Assembly (NCBI RefSeq): GCF_009870125.1
Contig: NC_046683.1
Location: forward strand, 17,865,001 to 17,929,000
Reading direction: 5' to 3'
Length of the DNA stretch: 64,000 bases
DNA from: Drosophila pseudoobscura
Taxonomy: Eukaryota; Arthropoda; Insecta; Diptera; Drosophilidae
The notes under the pieces were generated by a model. It had not been told where the DNA came from and did not search any database. It was given only the letters and a program-made list of their open reading frames with translations. Shown piece by piece: positions 37,257 to 49,964 of this stretch (positions are counted from its first letter, which is position 1; each line of letters opens with the position of its first letter). A program made the translations under genes and the position numbers.

Positions 37257-40200
37257 TTATGTGGGGCAGAGAACCTTCAGTATGTAGTCCGTGAGAAGAG
37301 CCGGCACCGTGGGGCTGTCTTCATTTATGGCCTTGAGTACTGCGGGAGGGAGAATCATTAAAGGGATGCTGCAACGATTACTGTGCTCTCTTGAACTTAC
37401 TCTTAATCAGGACCTGCAGGGACTGATTGTTGGGCGTACCATTCTCCAGGTGATACGGAATAACAGTGGTCAAGTATTTGGGCTCGGGACCTGTAGACGT
37501 CAATCAATGTTATTAGCAAGACAGAATAATATACATATATATATAAGCGGCACGAATTGAATAAGTGAGAGTGAGGGCTTTGTTTTCTGCGTGCAAATTT
37601 TGACAGCAATCAGTGTGAATCTGTAAAGAATATCCCGAGTACGCTCACAAAAATTCGAGTAATTCGTCTGTCTTTCAGTTCATTTTGTGCACCCCTTCAT
37701 TCTAACTCATACAACTCAATGCCGGAGGTCTGTGAAACGCAGCTCAACTCAATTCGAATGCATTCTATTGGATTTACATACGTCTCGAATGGAGCCATGC
37801 AGATATCTAGTATTTAACAATAGTTTTTTACCAGTTATCTCGTAGACGAGCAAGCTCTAGACGTAACAAACTCTAAAGCTAACATGGGAACGATGGTTCT
37901 GAAGTTTTCCAAAGCTTTGCCCCTCTTAATACTACTTAAAGGCCACAACAATGAGTTGTGTATGGGGCTGTGTATGGGGTACATATCCCTACACTGCACA
38001 AGTGGCAGGACAAAAAGGTGTCCGTAACGTACCCTGGAACTTGCCACGCTTCTTCTCAACGTGGTATTGTCGACGCTTGTTTTGCACGGCCAGCAGCAGG
38101 GAGATGAATGAGTTCTTTAGCTCCTTCTCGTACTCGAGCTCATCGCGCAGCGCCAGCTCGTTGATCAGGGTCTCGCTCAGTTCCTGGATCAGCACCTCCA
38201 TCTCCATGTACAGCTCGTTCAACTGTGTTGTGCTGAGATATTGCAGCTCTTTTGGACATTTTTGGAAATTCATATACATTAGTTTCAAGCAAATTGACTT
38301 CGATTTGTGTGCCTACTTTCTGCGTACAGGGGCGCCCCAAGCACTTCGCGAGCCTTCTCTATGACCTCCGACTCGCAGGTGTCGGGCTCATCCAAGGGAC
38401 TCTCCGCCTCGTCCATGATGTCGTCAATCTCCTTGATGACCTCCTCGACCGTCTTGATGGGCTGATCGTCGATGTCCCCGTTCAGGCCGTTCAGGATCAG
38501 CGCGTGCATGTCCAAGTCGTTAGCCACCGCCTCGTCCTCGCTGGCCAGATCGTTAAACTCGTCGCCGCCTGGAGTGTGTGGATACGAGTGCTGGTGTTTC
38601 TGGAGCTGATGCTGATTGCGCTGATGCTGCTGCTGCTGCTGCTTTGTGTGGTTTTGGCCCAGGTTGAGTGTGGGCATGTGCATCTGACGGGTATACGACT
38701 TGGACCAGTCGATGGGCAGAATGTTTCCAAAGTTTCCAGTGATGGTCCACCACATTCTGAAGAGAACAGAATAAACTTGGAGTTAGGTTTCGTTTAAGGT
38801 AAGCAAAAGGCAGTCGAAACGTTTCGAGTCCTCGCAAAAAGGACAGATTGATTTGTTCTTATCTATAAAATAATACCGAAGCACTGCTCAAGATGCAGCT
38901 GAAGCATTCTGATAGGTACATAGTATTCATGGCATTGGGAAGGCGTGGAAGACGCGAGAAACCAAAAGCCCAAGGCAAGACAACAAAAATTAAAAATGGA
39001 CAAGATGAGATATGTACGAAACAAGCAGAGCGCATAAATTGTTCGTGACAACACGCAGGGTACAACCGTGGTGCTGGCTAGGGGTAAGGCCTGGCTGTGG
39101 CAAGGGGAGTGTATCCACAAAAATAGGGTGTTTCCAGTGTGTTTACTAAAAATTCTGATAATTACAGACTACAAAGTATGCAAAGTACGGAACAAAGTAT
39201 CCCGCTCACTCCGCTAGGTGGCGTGAAAGTGAAGGGCTTCTCCAGGCCGTCAGTATGTAGGGATGGACCTTATGGGGTGGCAAACGACACCTTCACGAAC
39301 CTAATAACCCCTATACATTTTTCGAGTACCGAGTATAATAAATTTACATATATTTCTAGCGATGAGATGGCTCTTGCTCGTTAAGTGCCGCGGACGGCAT
39401 ATACATTTATCGCACACACATGCATGTACATACATATGTGTGGACGAGTACATTTTTCAATGATCGTGCATATTAATATACGAGTATAGATACATGCCAT
39501 ATATTTTCTGGTGTGGGCAACAGTTTTGGAGTGAACAAAAAACTACAGACTCTGCGAGTCTGCGAGCGAACGAAACTAATCTAAGTCGGAAACGCCAAGT
39601 GGAACACTTTTATGAAGTAACATTGACACATCAAAAATGCTGCTGCTGATGACATTCCCCCCCGAATTTGGGTCACATACACAGATACACACACACACAG
39701 CCAAATACTCAGATGCCGAGCGCTACTCACTTCTAAAAATGAGATGATAATGTTAGTATTTCGTTCTTGGAACATTTGTGTGTTAGTCTGTGTGCGTGTG
39801 TATACTGACAGTATTTTATTTTGAACATCTTAAAGTGGAACGTGACATGCGCATATTTGCTGATCGAAACTTCGATCTGCTGCCCAAAGACTTACTTCTC
39901 CTCTCTGTTAAGATTCTTTGAGCATTGAGGAGCGACTTGTCCGGAGCAAGCTTTCAGTGCATTGGGGGAAAGCCGTTGTTATCGTAGGGGAGAGCCCACC
40001 TGGACACTAGATGGACTGAAGGCCATAACAATGCTTCCAGAGGTCTCTAGAAGTGCCCATCCACAATCCCAAGTTCCTAAGTTCCTTCTACCGTGATCAA
40101 GTCTATCAAGCGGCAGCTTTCATAGCTAATTTTTCTGTTTGGATTCCACAGCTGGCTTTCCACTGCAACAGACATCATCTCCATCTCACAATCTCTCCAT

Positions 40201-43200
40201 CTGAATCGCCTTCATCGCCTTGGGCAATTAACACAAGCACATTAATAATAAAATATTCCCCTTCATCTCCAATAAAGATGAAATGTTCCGGCTGACCGAG
40301 CATTTATCGCAAGCGAACACACAACGAACCCCCAACAAGTATCTTGGAGTCTTGGAGTCTTGGGGTCTTGGACTCTTGGAGTCTGATAAATATGATACTG
40401 TAAAGAGAGGGATAATGATAACTCTCGTGTCTTTAACCGGTCGCTTTGCCTTCCGGATCTGCATAAGGGGTGGCGTTTCATGCTGGGAATAATCCAAAGC
40501 CTACAAAACATGAGCTGGAACGGAAAATTGGGGACGAAATTCTCTATGTCTGCCTTGGATTGGGAATACTCTATTAACGGTCTGGAACTTTGTGGGCAGC
40601 GCCTAGGCCCGCGGCTCTACTGTCATACCCGATACTCAGTCCTTATATACGACTACAGTCCGTACATCACTGACTTTCGTCAGCTAAAACCGAATACTTT
40701 GTCCTTATTAACACGGTTTGGCATACTCTCTACCATATGGACCCGACGTACTGTCCCGGACCTAGGGCACTAGGAGGGTGAACTCATCGGAAAAGCTAAC
40801 TTTTATCTCAGCAGGACATGAGTGCTTTAGATCCTACTTATCCAGTTTTAGTGGGAGACAGATCCGTTCTGCACACACTGTGCACGGGCCATAGAAGATT
40901 TCCTGCTGATCGGGAAGAGCTTAAGGGAGGCTTATACCAATGTATACCGTATACCTTTCGAGTATCGCTACATTGTGGCGTTTCTTCTGCTGTTTCGGGA
41001 GCTCTGTGGCTGACCCTGACGCACTACGTATCTGATGTGGAGCAAGTTGCCACAATTCATTATTCATTATTCATTACTTTCCGACAATTAACAGTTGGCT
41101 TCAGTGGCATGGCAGATTGCCGAAACGACGAAACGCCGAAAGAGCCGCCTCGCATAACATCGTTTCTCATCGTTTGGTCGAATACTATTTCCCTGATATA
41201 CATTTATGACGGAAATAGGAACATTTTAATGAATTCTAATTGCGAGCATTTAGATAAACAAATAAATGGTTGGTCGTCCGAGATGAGTCAACACGCAGAG
41301 CCACAAATTAGCCATTACATCATCGTTATAATGAAGATGGATGGATTATTCTGGTGATCACCACAGCCACCTATGGGACCCACATAGCCCCCTCCCATCC
41401 AGACAACTGGATTCGTTACGCCATGACTTCTTTCTCCTTTTCTTAAGTTTTTTAGACTGGCCAACTCTTTGGTGGAACAAGGAGGTTTCACAGATCTCAT
41501 CGAACAGGAAGGCGGGAAGAAAAAGAAGAAAAATGTGTCAAGTCTACCCGACCGATCCAATACAGTTGGTCCTATATCGAGCGACGCTTCGAATGTCGAA
41601 TGGAATGTCGCCAAGAACTATCATATGATATTTATCTGATAGCGAGGAAGTAGCAGCTTTTAAAGCGGACAGGTGCTACTCGTTAGCTGCTGGGCTAAGC
41701 AAAATAAGACCCGCAAAGAGAGCGCATCGGGAGAGCGCAGTGGTTGCAGGAGCTGCTAATAAGAGAGAGACAGAAGCACAAACACTTCTGGCCACTATGG
41801 GAGGAAGGGGAACAAGAGCTCTCTGGATATCTGTGAATATTTTGGTAAATCCTATTATCGCACACGTTTGAGGAGAAGTTGAGATTTACGTATGAATCGA
41901 ATCGGAAATCGGACCGGATGGATGGATGGTCTCGTACCGCCGAAGACATCTAATTTGAATACGTACCGTTTTGTATCGTGTATTTGGTGGAGCGTAACTT
42001 TTTACGCCAGTCTTTCCGCAGACAAGTAAAAACCGCAATTTATTCCCAAAAGTGTAACGAATATTGTGATATTTTTCAATGGTCACAATAAAGCTCACAA
42101 GCGACAGAAAATCACACTCTAAATGGAACAGTTTCTTAAATTAAATCTCAGATGTTTTTGGCAGACCAAAGGTCTTTTCCGATCCCTTGCTATCAAGTCT
42201 CTGGCTAAATCATTGAGGAAAACAATCTTCAAGAAAGCCGCCTGAAACGTTATGGCTCGCTTAGATGAGAGCAGTCGAAACGTTTTGGGCCACCAACTCA
42301 CGTACTCTCTATTATGCTGGGATTTCAATTTTCAACTTGATTCTTTGTGATATCTCAGGAGGCTGCACTCTAGGTCTTATAGTCTCTGACGGAAATGGCC
42401 ATATCGACGCGCCCATTGATGCTGATCAAGGAACATACGCTTTCTTCTGGCTATACTTTTGGGGGATGACGAACAAAAGTTTGAGGAAAATATAATCAAT
42501 TACGTTTTAGCTTAAATTTAAATAAATTTGAGAGTTTCAGACCTATCGGATCAGATGTAAAGAGTGGTTGAGTTGATAGATCTCTACAATCATTTTGCGA
42601 ATTGAAACCCAACCCAAATACCACAAAGGTGAAACTCAGAGTCTATGATCTGTACAAACCCTCTCGAAATTCTTCTTTCGGCTCTTCGTGTCTCCCTTGT
42701 TATTGTTACTGCCTTTTGGAGTTGGTTCACAGGTATTTTCACTCAACCGCAGCGGACACTACATCATCCACACATTGAATTTTCGCCAACCGAAGAGAAT
42801 AGCTCCGTGCCATCGTGGTACGACCGATTCATACCCTTTAAAATGTCTGCTTGGTAACTGGAGATAACCAAACGTTACCTGTTCCGCTCTAAGGTCTCCA
42901 GTCAAGTCTTAGGGGTCCGTTCCATTCATGTTTGACATATTTTGACTACAAATCGGGTTATTTTTCCCATTAAAGCGCACTTTTAAGGGGGTATCGCTCT
43001 CCCATTTTCTCTGCGATTAATGGCCAAGCCAAAGAGTTGTTCGGCCAGGCCAGGCGTGAGACCACGTCTAACAAAGACATGTCAAAAGAAGAGAGGGTGT
43101 CGCTGTCTCCATTGGGACGAGTGTGAAAGTTTTCGTGGGTTTGGGCCTAGCTTCTCTCCAAAAATTTGTAATGCTTTAGGTACTAGGACTAGACCAGCCT

Positions 43201-46200
43201 CTTTGAAGAATGAAGAGAACAAAATATATGCCACCACAACAGAAACTTCAAAGTGCTTCTAATTTTAGGAGGTTCACACTTTGCGTTGGCACACGGCGGT
43301 TCGATTGGAGGAGGGATTGGGGACACAGCCAGTGACAGCGACAAAAAGAAGAGCCAAATGCGAGTCCATAGTAGAGGACGTTCGCGGAGAATTTCCCTAG
43401 GCAAACTTCTCTTGGAGTTTGTGGTCTCGGGCTCCCGGGTTTATTCAATTTATAATTAATTTGTATAAATAGGCCATTCAAATTAACAAAACGCACGAGA
43501 GAGAGAGAGAGAGCCAAAGAGTCTGCCGGATCGGCGGAGCCACTTGGAGACCCACCAGGGTGCGGTGAGCGGAGAGCGAGAGACAGAAAGAAATTACAAA
43601 TATTTATGGCTTCCATGGCGATCTAACAGCGTTAAAACCGCAGTTACATACCGCACACACACACACACACACACATATGTGGCCCATAAACAAATAACTG
43701 CAAATATGCGGGGACCCATGGACATACCAGAGACGGGCATGGCCGGAACGAAAACGAAGTGAAATATTGTAATTTCTTTCCATACGTTTATTAATCGCTC
43801 TGCACCAGGTGTCGACAAGGCCCTATTTTATGTTTATAGGAAAGTGCGCTGCTGCAATGTTTCGTTTTGCTGGCCCTTAACGGGGCCACGCATAGGCCAG
43901 TATGGCCCCTAGTTATTCGGATAGGGGTCCTCGAGAATCGAGGTGTTTTTAGGCCAAAGCCCAGCAGTTCCTGTGGCGTCCTCTTGGGATCCAGCGATGC
44001 CAGCACCGGGGCGCCCAGGTGTTTCCTCCTTGCCCTTGGGAGAGCCGGGCTTCGATTGCCCCAGGTTCAGCACATTTCCTACAACTGTCTCTGTAGGTGA
44101 TGCCCAGCTTTGTTGCAAGTGCCGCATACAGAGTGCTTTCAGAACTGGGCATTAGTGCCAACGGATTGCAGATGCAACCTCCCGCCGCCTCGCCTCACGC
44201 CTCAGCACCCCACCATTTTCCCTTTGTTCAACTTTACTCAAAATACAAAAATTACCATTTTTTACGGTCTCTGATTAAGAGTGAAGGAATGCCATCCAAT
44301 ACTTATTCCATATTTTTTTAAATACGATTTTTACTTTTATTTGCATAATTAAAGCGAGGGGGAACGTTGTGAGTCGCGGCAAAGGCCGCGGATCTACTTT
44401 GTACCCAGTCAGTATATCTGTGTGAGAGAGAGATAGAAAATAAGTAAGCTTATGATTTACGTAATTTATGCAATATATTTTATATATTCGATTTTATCGG
44501 TTTCCATTTTTCTTTACATTTTTTATTCACGAAGAGCGTCTGACGAAGAGTGTGTGTGTGAGAGAGAGAGAGAGAATAGGTAGGCACTGCAGTTTCATTT
44601 TCTTCTTGTGGCTATAACAATGATCCGATCTAAACCAGAATCAGAATCGATAGACAAGACATGGTCCATCATTTTTAGTGTTTTCAAAATTGTGAGGGCG
44701 GATATAACAGTGGGATTCATTTGTAATAATTTTTACAAAAATACAACTTTTCCCTTTTAAATTCCCAATAAATTGCAGTCCATCATCGGTTTACTCTGGG
44801 TTTTTTTTAAGCAAAAGCTCGTATATCGTTTTACCTAAAAATGCAATTATTTGCTCTACATATTTCTACAAAAACCGATTTGTATATTCTGATATATGTA
44901 CCAGCTAGAAGTTTTGCGTGCTGTGATAATTTCGTCCACTGTGCGTAGCCGACTCGCTGCTGCCTGCTCAATGGCTGTTGTCTGGTGTCGAGGACTTTTG
45001 GGTACCCTCGACACATCCGCCTCTCACTCTCAGTCATAAGGCCGAACAGAATCATCCCATCATCTCGTCCCATCCCAATTCCAGTCTCAATGACTCAGAG
45101 TTAGAGATGGGCTTGCAATGAAATTTTTCGGCACGACCCAAGACGAAAAAAATAGAAATATTTCCAAAACACGGCCCAACACGGTCGTCATCGTATTTGT
45201 AGTCGATACTCAAAGAATATATAGGAGTATATGAGATTTGTGGTGGAAGTGAATGTGTGTAACGCCCACATATCGGCCCTTGCCGCGGCTCACAACGTTC
45301 CCGCTCCTTCTTAACACTTTTATGAATATTGCAATACATTCCAATTCCTTCGAAAAGCGTCGCCAGGACATTAAATAGCAAGTATGTAGTTATAGAGGTT
45401 GAATTTTTGTAATTTTTTAGTTAATTTTAGAACTTTTAGTGTATTTTTAGAGCATGAATATTTCCAAATGTTTTTAGTGCGTGAGGGGCTTCATCTGATC
45501 ATCTGTTTCTTGCACGAACACTTTGGTTCGTCGTGTTTTGAACGAGCACGCAAGATGTGCGACACGAGGGAAGACACGGTCCACTCGCATCTCTATTTAG
45601 GAGCATCGGGGACGCACCCAATTATAAAAGATCCACTCAAATACTCTGTTCCCCACTAATGCTCCCTCCTCTTCTTCCTTCTTCTCTCTGGGCTCCTTCG
45701 GTTGTCCTTGACTGTATTTAAAATGTTATTTTTCGTTTGTTTTCCTTGTTTTCGTTGCCTTATGATGTAATAGCCCGACGCAAAAGCGAGCTCCGGGTCC
45801 GTGTGTGTGTGTGTGTGTGTGTGTGGGGTGAATTAGTCATCAGGTCTATCTCTTACGGCAGTCAGACATCTATAATAGCTGAATGGCGCCAATATTGGCA
45901 GAGGCAGAGGCAGAAGCAGAGGAAGTCGCGGAAAAGGTTTAGATTGAGTGAGGTTAGGTTCGCTCAAGCCATCTCCCTCCCACAATTATCAAGCACCTAC
46001 ACACACACACACTCACACACACATATCATGTAGGCTTGCAGTGAGGGGTGTTTGTGTCTGTGTCTGTGCCCTCGGCGACGCCTCGAAACAATGCCTAAAA
46101 GGTTAACGTCCTTTCAGCCACCCCCGTCCGACCCAATCCAGTGGGGTCCGAAAAGTTTGCGGCCCGGAAACGGCTCTCGTGCAATAAGAGCAGCAACAAC

Positions 46201-49200
46201 CCCAAGCCAGGTCCTGCACCGCACAGTAATGCATTCAAATTGATACACATTAAGCTTACTCGCTCTCGCTCTCGCTCTCTAGCGCTCTCTATCGCTCTCT
46301 TTCTTGCCCCGTAAACACGCTACGACATGTCGCTTGGATGACTCATCCATCCATAAAGTGACAACTGATGGGGAAATACACATACATATCTACAAATATA
46401 CATTTGTATAAATTGTTTTATTGTTTTTATTTGGCTCTTACTACATAAGAGGGCGGTTGCCGGTTGCTTAGGCGTTTGCTTACCCCATCATCGCCCCCAA
46501 TATTTAACAACCAACAACCTAGAGTCGAGAACGGCTTTGGGTGTGTGCAAAAACGTACGTAAACATATGTATGTATGTATGTATATAGTAGAAGGACAAC
46601 ATCCGAATATGTAAATATTTATTTGAAATCGCGCATTTTAGTTGGTTTCGATCAATTCTTCGGAAATCTATTGAAAATCCCTCCAACTGGGCCCAAATCT
46701 TAAATATGTTCTTCAGTTTAGCCTTAAAGAAATAATTCTTCTACGACTTATGTCATTCACTGTGTCCTTTTCAAAGGAGACAAATTTGTTCTCCACTGAA
46801 CAATTCTTTTTAAAAGGGGAATTTTAGTCAATGTTTGGCCCTACAAGGCCCTACATCTGGCTGATACCGCCTGAAAGGGTAACGAGAACTAGTGGCAAAG
46901 GAAAAAAGTAAACAAAATATATCGTATGATATATTATTAGGTCTATTCATATAAACAGTAACATGAGTAACGCCATACGAATTGTTTGTACTCGATTTTT
47001 TTCTGCCTTGCTCTAGAGGTGGCTCTAGGGTCTCCAGAGCCAGCCGCTCTCTTCTTCTATACATGAGGCTGAGATTTAGCCGTGTCCCATAGATTTTAGA
47101 TCTGCCTACTTGCATGGGTTTTTATGATGTCGAAGACCCATTACTTTGGAATGCATTACAGAAAAGTCTTATTTTGCGCAGTATTTATTTTTAATTTTTT
47201 TTTAAATACATAATGTATTTCATACAAGACTTCAGATTGGAATAATTGTCCTTGGGCTATTCAGCGTGCGTCGCCTCAAATTCCAAACACCTCGCTGCAC
47301 ATGACCATTGAAATGTATGGTCGTTACTTATCTAGCTATTTATATTGTCTTTGGCAGAACGCAGAACATTGAACTCTGGTCAAAACGGGAATCGATTTTG
47401 GGCTTCGCTCGGCTGAAAGCGCCGAGTCAACCGCCAAGCAGCCCAATTAAATGTTGGTACTAGAGACTTGGCACCGTTGTCACGACTTTCTCTCTCCCCC
47501 TCCCCCGGCTCTTGTGGCGTGTGCCTTACGATCGAAACCGGAGGAGTCCGGCCTATATGGGTAGTACTGTGCCATAATTGGCATATGGCAAATCCGTTAG
47601 CTTCTGCCCATCTTCCGTCTCACTCTCCTTTTGTCCCTCTCCCTCGCTTGCCCAGCGAACAGAATTTCTATCTGGGTTGTCCTTGGAATACAGTTACGAA
47701 GAAGGGCAGAGAGCCCTAGGTGGGAATGCAGCTCTGCTGGACAGCCGAGAATCAGGACTGAACAAGTTTCCCCAAGTCGACCAGATACTCTTAGCTGGAA
47801 CCGCTCATCGCAGTCGTGATATGCAGAGCATGCGTTTAGCTAAAATTCGAGTTTCCGCATCGTAATCGTGTCTGACCGTTTTCCCGTTTGCTTTATGTGA
47901 ACCATCTTCAATGCGCTAAATATGTGTGCACACATGTGTGTGTGTGTGTGTGTAGGTGCCCATGTATGTTGTATGTGTACATGCTTGGATGGGAAAGAGA
48001 AAAACATTGACAGGTGGAACAGGGGATGGCCAACAAGAAAGAACTGTTGCAGAGGGGGCAAAAACTGGTGACGATGGTCCGGTAAGCTTTAAGCCTAGTA
48101 CTGTGATCTAATGGCACATATACATATGTATGTATGTACATATATTGCTCAATATTTGGGACAATGTTGGGCTATTCTCCAAGTTGATTTGCACAGGATG
48201 TGGGCGAGTATTTGCGCTCACAGTCGAAAGAATGGCTGATGTCACGCGGATTGCCGGAAAGAATTTTGTGCGCCATTGGTGTTTGTTTTTATTGCAATGG
48301 CCCGCTGGACAGACGAAGACTAGAAGCGGGCCCTAGCGGATTATGCCGTTTGTTTGCTTGTATATTTATGGACATTGGATATGAAATAATTTATTGCGCC
48401 CCACACTCGACTGTCTCCCTTCCGTTATCGTCATGGTTTAGCTTTGGACAAGCGGGACGGAACCTGACAGGGCAGAATTTATGTAGTGCATCTGCAGCCT
48501 CACTCCCCCGTTCCCTCATCCACCCACAGAGCAACAGTGTTCCCCCGTATACAGTGGCAATATACCGAAAGAGCGAAAAACAACTCCCGACACTTTTATC
48601 GATCCAGAAACTACCACCACCTACTAGGATTACGTCTTTATGTGAGGCCGGGGTTAGCCTTGGTTGGACCCGGGGGAGGATGAGTGGGGCATGCGCACTA
48701 CCCGCCAGTAGCGTCGCAATAGAGACAAAACCAGCACACAATGATGCACTTTACATAATACAAGAGCGCTCGAGAATGTGGATACAGGATGGCTGGGCTA
48801 CTCACTGGCATTCATTCATGATCTCCTCCTGGCTGCGCACCTGCACCGGGGCCAGCTCCTCGACGTTCTCCTCGTAGTTGCCGAAGCACTTAGTTATCTT
48901 GTCGTCGAACGTGTTGACCAGATCCTCCAGGCTGCCGCCGAATGTCTCTGTGAAGTTGTCCACATGATCCCCTTGGGCCGCCGACGGTTTGTCCAGCCCC
49001 GCTCCGTCGCCAGGCACCAGGCCCGCGTCGGAGACGCCCAGATCGGTGACGGATCCGCTCAACAAAGAATTGCAATTGGGACTGATGGTCCCGGCGCTAC
49101 TGCCGACGCCGCCGTTCTTGCTGATATGCGCGTCACGGACCGCATCTTCAAGGAGGCGAAGCTTGGAGGCATCTGGCTTTCTGCCCACACTGACCTCCTT

Positions 49201-49317
49201 CAGGTTCAGGTTAAGCGTGTCATTGAGGGCGTTCTGGTTAGAGATGAAGTCGCAGCCGCCCCACTCATCTGTCTCCTCGAACTTTGCCAGGGGAGCCTCG
49301 AATTTTAGCTCGGCCAT
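37257..49317 (-). CDS. Unc-76: Unc-76, FEZ1/FEZ2/UNC-76 family kinesin-1 adaptor
   Basis: Unc-76 binds the tail of kinesin heavy chain and is needed for axonal transport. Exons (5'-3', minus): 49317-48806, 38756-38317, 38248-38033, 37490-37401, 37339-37257. They sum to 1341 nt, or 446 residues. The N-terminus MAELKFEAPLAKFEE is acidic. Exon 2 opens MWWTITGNFGNILPIDWSKS and has a Gln/His-rich run (CTG microsatellite) and an acidic segment. The third exon holds the conserved FEZ coiled-coil core: LSTTQLNELY, then ELALRDELEYEKELKNSFIS. The small intron at 38249-38316 has a perfect CTAAT branch site and AAAAG acceptor, giving YAEKLQYLS across the junction. In-frame methionines lie upstream (to 49368); 49317 was chosen because conserved acidic sequence starts there. 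Intron 1 is 10 kb. Confidence 0.92.
38757..42300. other. Unc-76 intron 1, 3' part: no gene seen
   Basis: Non-coding. A TCTTGGAGT 9-bp tandem repeat lies at about 40341-40383. The longest open frame (40818-41357, +) has no splice sites or known domain. Confidence 0.5.
42330..42450 (+). mobile_element. DINE-1/SGM-like fragment
   Basis: A degenerate copy of the block also seen at 27960-28020: GACGGAAATGGCCATATCGA, then CCATTGATGCTGATCAAGGA. Confidence 0.5.
42640..43800. other. Unc-76 intron 1: no gene seen, several microsatellites
   Basis: (GA)n at 43497-43514 and (CA)n at 43651-43673. No coding features I trust. Confidence 0.5.
43909..44200 (-). pseudogene. Coding-like fragment inside Unc-76 intron, unidentified
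   Basis: On the minus strand two overlapping frames have coding-like composition. 44161-44090 gives SSESTLYAALATKLGITYRD. After a frame change near 44090, 44080-43909 gives a Gly/Pro/Lys-rich polar tail ending NTSILEDPYPNN and a TAG stop. Synonymous third positions are G/C-rich, unlike the AT-rich flanks. This could be the remnant of a gene or retrocopy, an unrecognised alternative exon, or part of a transposon. I do not recognise the protein. Confidence 0.3.
44340..44720 (+). mobile_element. DINE-1/SGM-like (Helitron-related) repeat
   Basis: It opens with GAACGTTGTGAGTCGCGGCA, then a TTTGTACCC block and GTGTGAGAGAGAGATAGAAA. A second GTGTGTGAGAGAGAGAG block and TTCTTGTGGCTATAACAATG follow. 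The block order matches 27655-28085. Short opposite-strand fragments of the same opening block occur at 16327-16361 and 45270-45307. Confidence 0.6.
45270..45307 (-). mobile_element. DINE-1/SGM-like short fragment
   Basis: GCCGCGGCTCACAACGTTCC on the plus strand is the reverse complement of the opening block at 44371. It is a solo remnant. Confidence 0.45.
45308..48805. other. Unc-76 intron 1, 5' part: microsatellites, no gene seen
   Basis: (GT)n at 45800-45823; CACACA at 45997-46023; CTCGCT at about 46258-46300; (GTAT)n at 46565-46585; (TG)n at 47933-47955. The 225-residue plus-strand frame at 48200-48877 runs antisense into Unc-76 exon 1 and has no homology I recognise. Confidence 0.5.
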
Positions 49318-49964
49318 TTTGGTGCCGAGGTCACGCATGGCACGCGAGCAAAGAGCAGGAATCAGCACTGGGCACTAGGTTGGCTTGGTTATTTTATTTA
49401 GTTTATTTTGAGTTAAGCACTGTCCAGAGTTTCGTTTTTAAACCTGCACAGTTAGGAAAAACAATAAAAAAAATCACACACTCGATCGATTAAGCCGTGA
49501 GTAATATTTGCTGAACCGATTCGCTGGCAAATTGAATTCAATTATAACAACGACGACGTACAAAGATAAAAGCCTCGGAGTAGTGATGTAAAAAAACATC
49601 GATGCATCGAGCATCGATGTTTTTCTGCCGATGTTTACTGATGTTTTCCGATGTTTTTGCTGCTACCGATGTTGAGTGATGTATCGATGTTTGGCAAAAC
49701 ATCGATCGATTAGTTTCAAATTTGTAAGCAGCAAACACAGCAATGCCTGCCTCATTTGAAAGCAATCCTTCGTGTTTTTGGGACAGTGTGAAAAGTACCT
49801 ATCCTTATTTATACAAAATTGCAATGCAATTTTTACGTTAATGGCATCTTCTGGGTGTATTTTGAACGGGTGTACTCAGCGGCTGCTAACATATTAAGTC
49901 GAAAACGTAATAGACTTTCACCTGTGCGACTAAGCCGCATTTTGGTTTTTGCAAAGCATTGACA
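49318..49964. promoter_or_regulatory. Unc-76 upstream region with a cluster of ATCGATG/CGATGTTT motifs
   Basis: Between about 49588 and 49712 there are repeated CATCGATG palindromes and CCGATGTTT/TGATGTTT units on both strands, spaced 10-20 bp. It lies 270-400 bp upstream of the Unc-76 start. ATCGAT cores overlap the DRE consensus but are not exact TATCGATA. It may be the promoter, or a repeat-derived block. Confidence 0.35.

Noticed and set aside
40818..41357. 179-residue plus-strand frame inside the Unc-76 intron
   Set aside because: No homology I recognise, no splice sites, AT-rich codon use like the flanking intron.
48200..48877. 225-residue plus-strand frame
   Set aside because: Runs from intron into antisense of Unc-76 exon 1, with no splice context, mixed composition and no recognisable domain.
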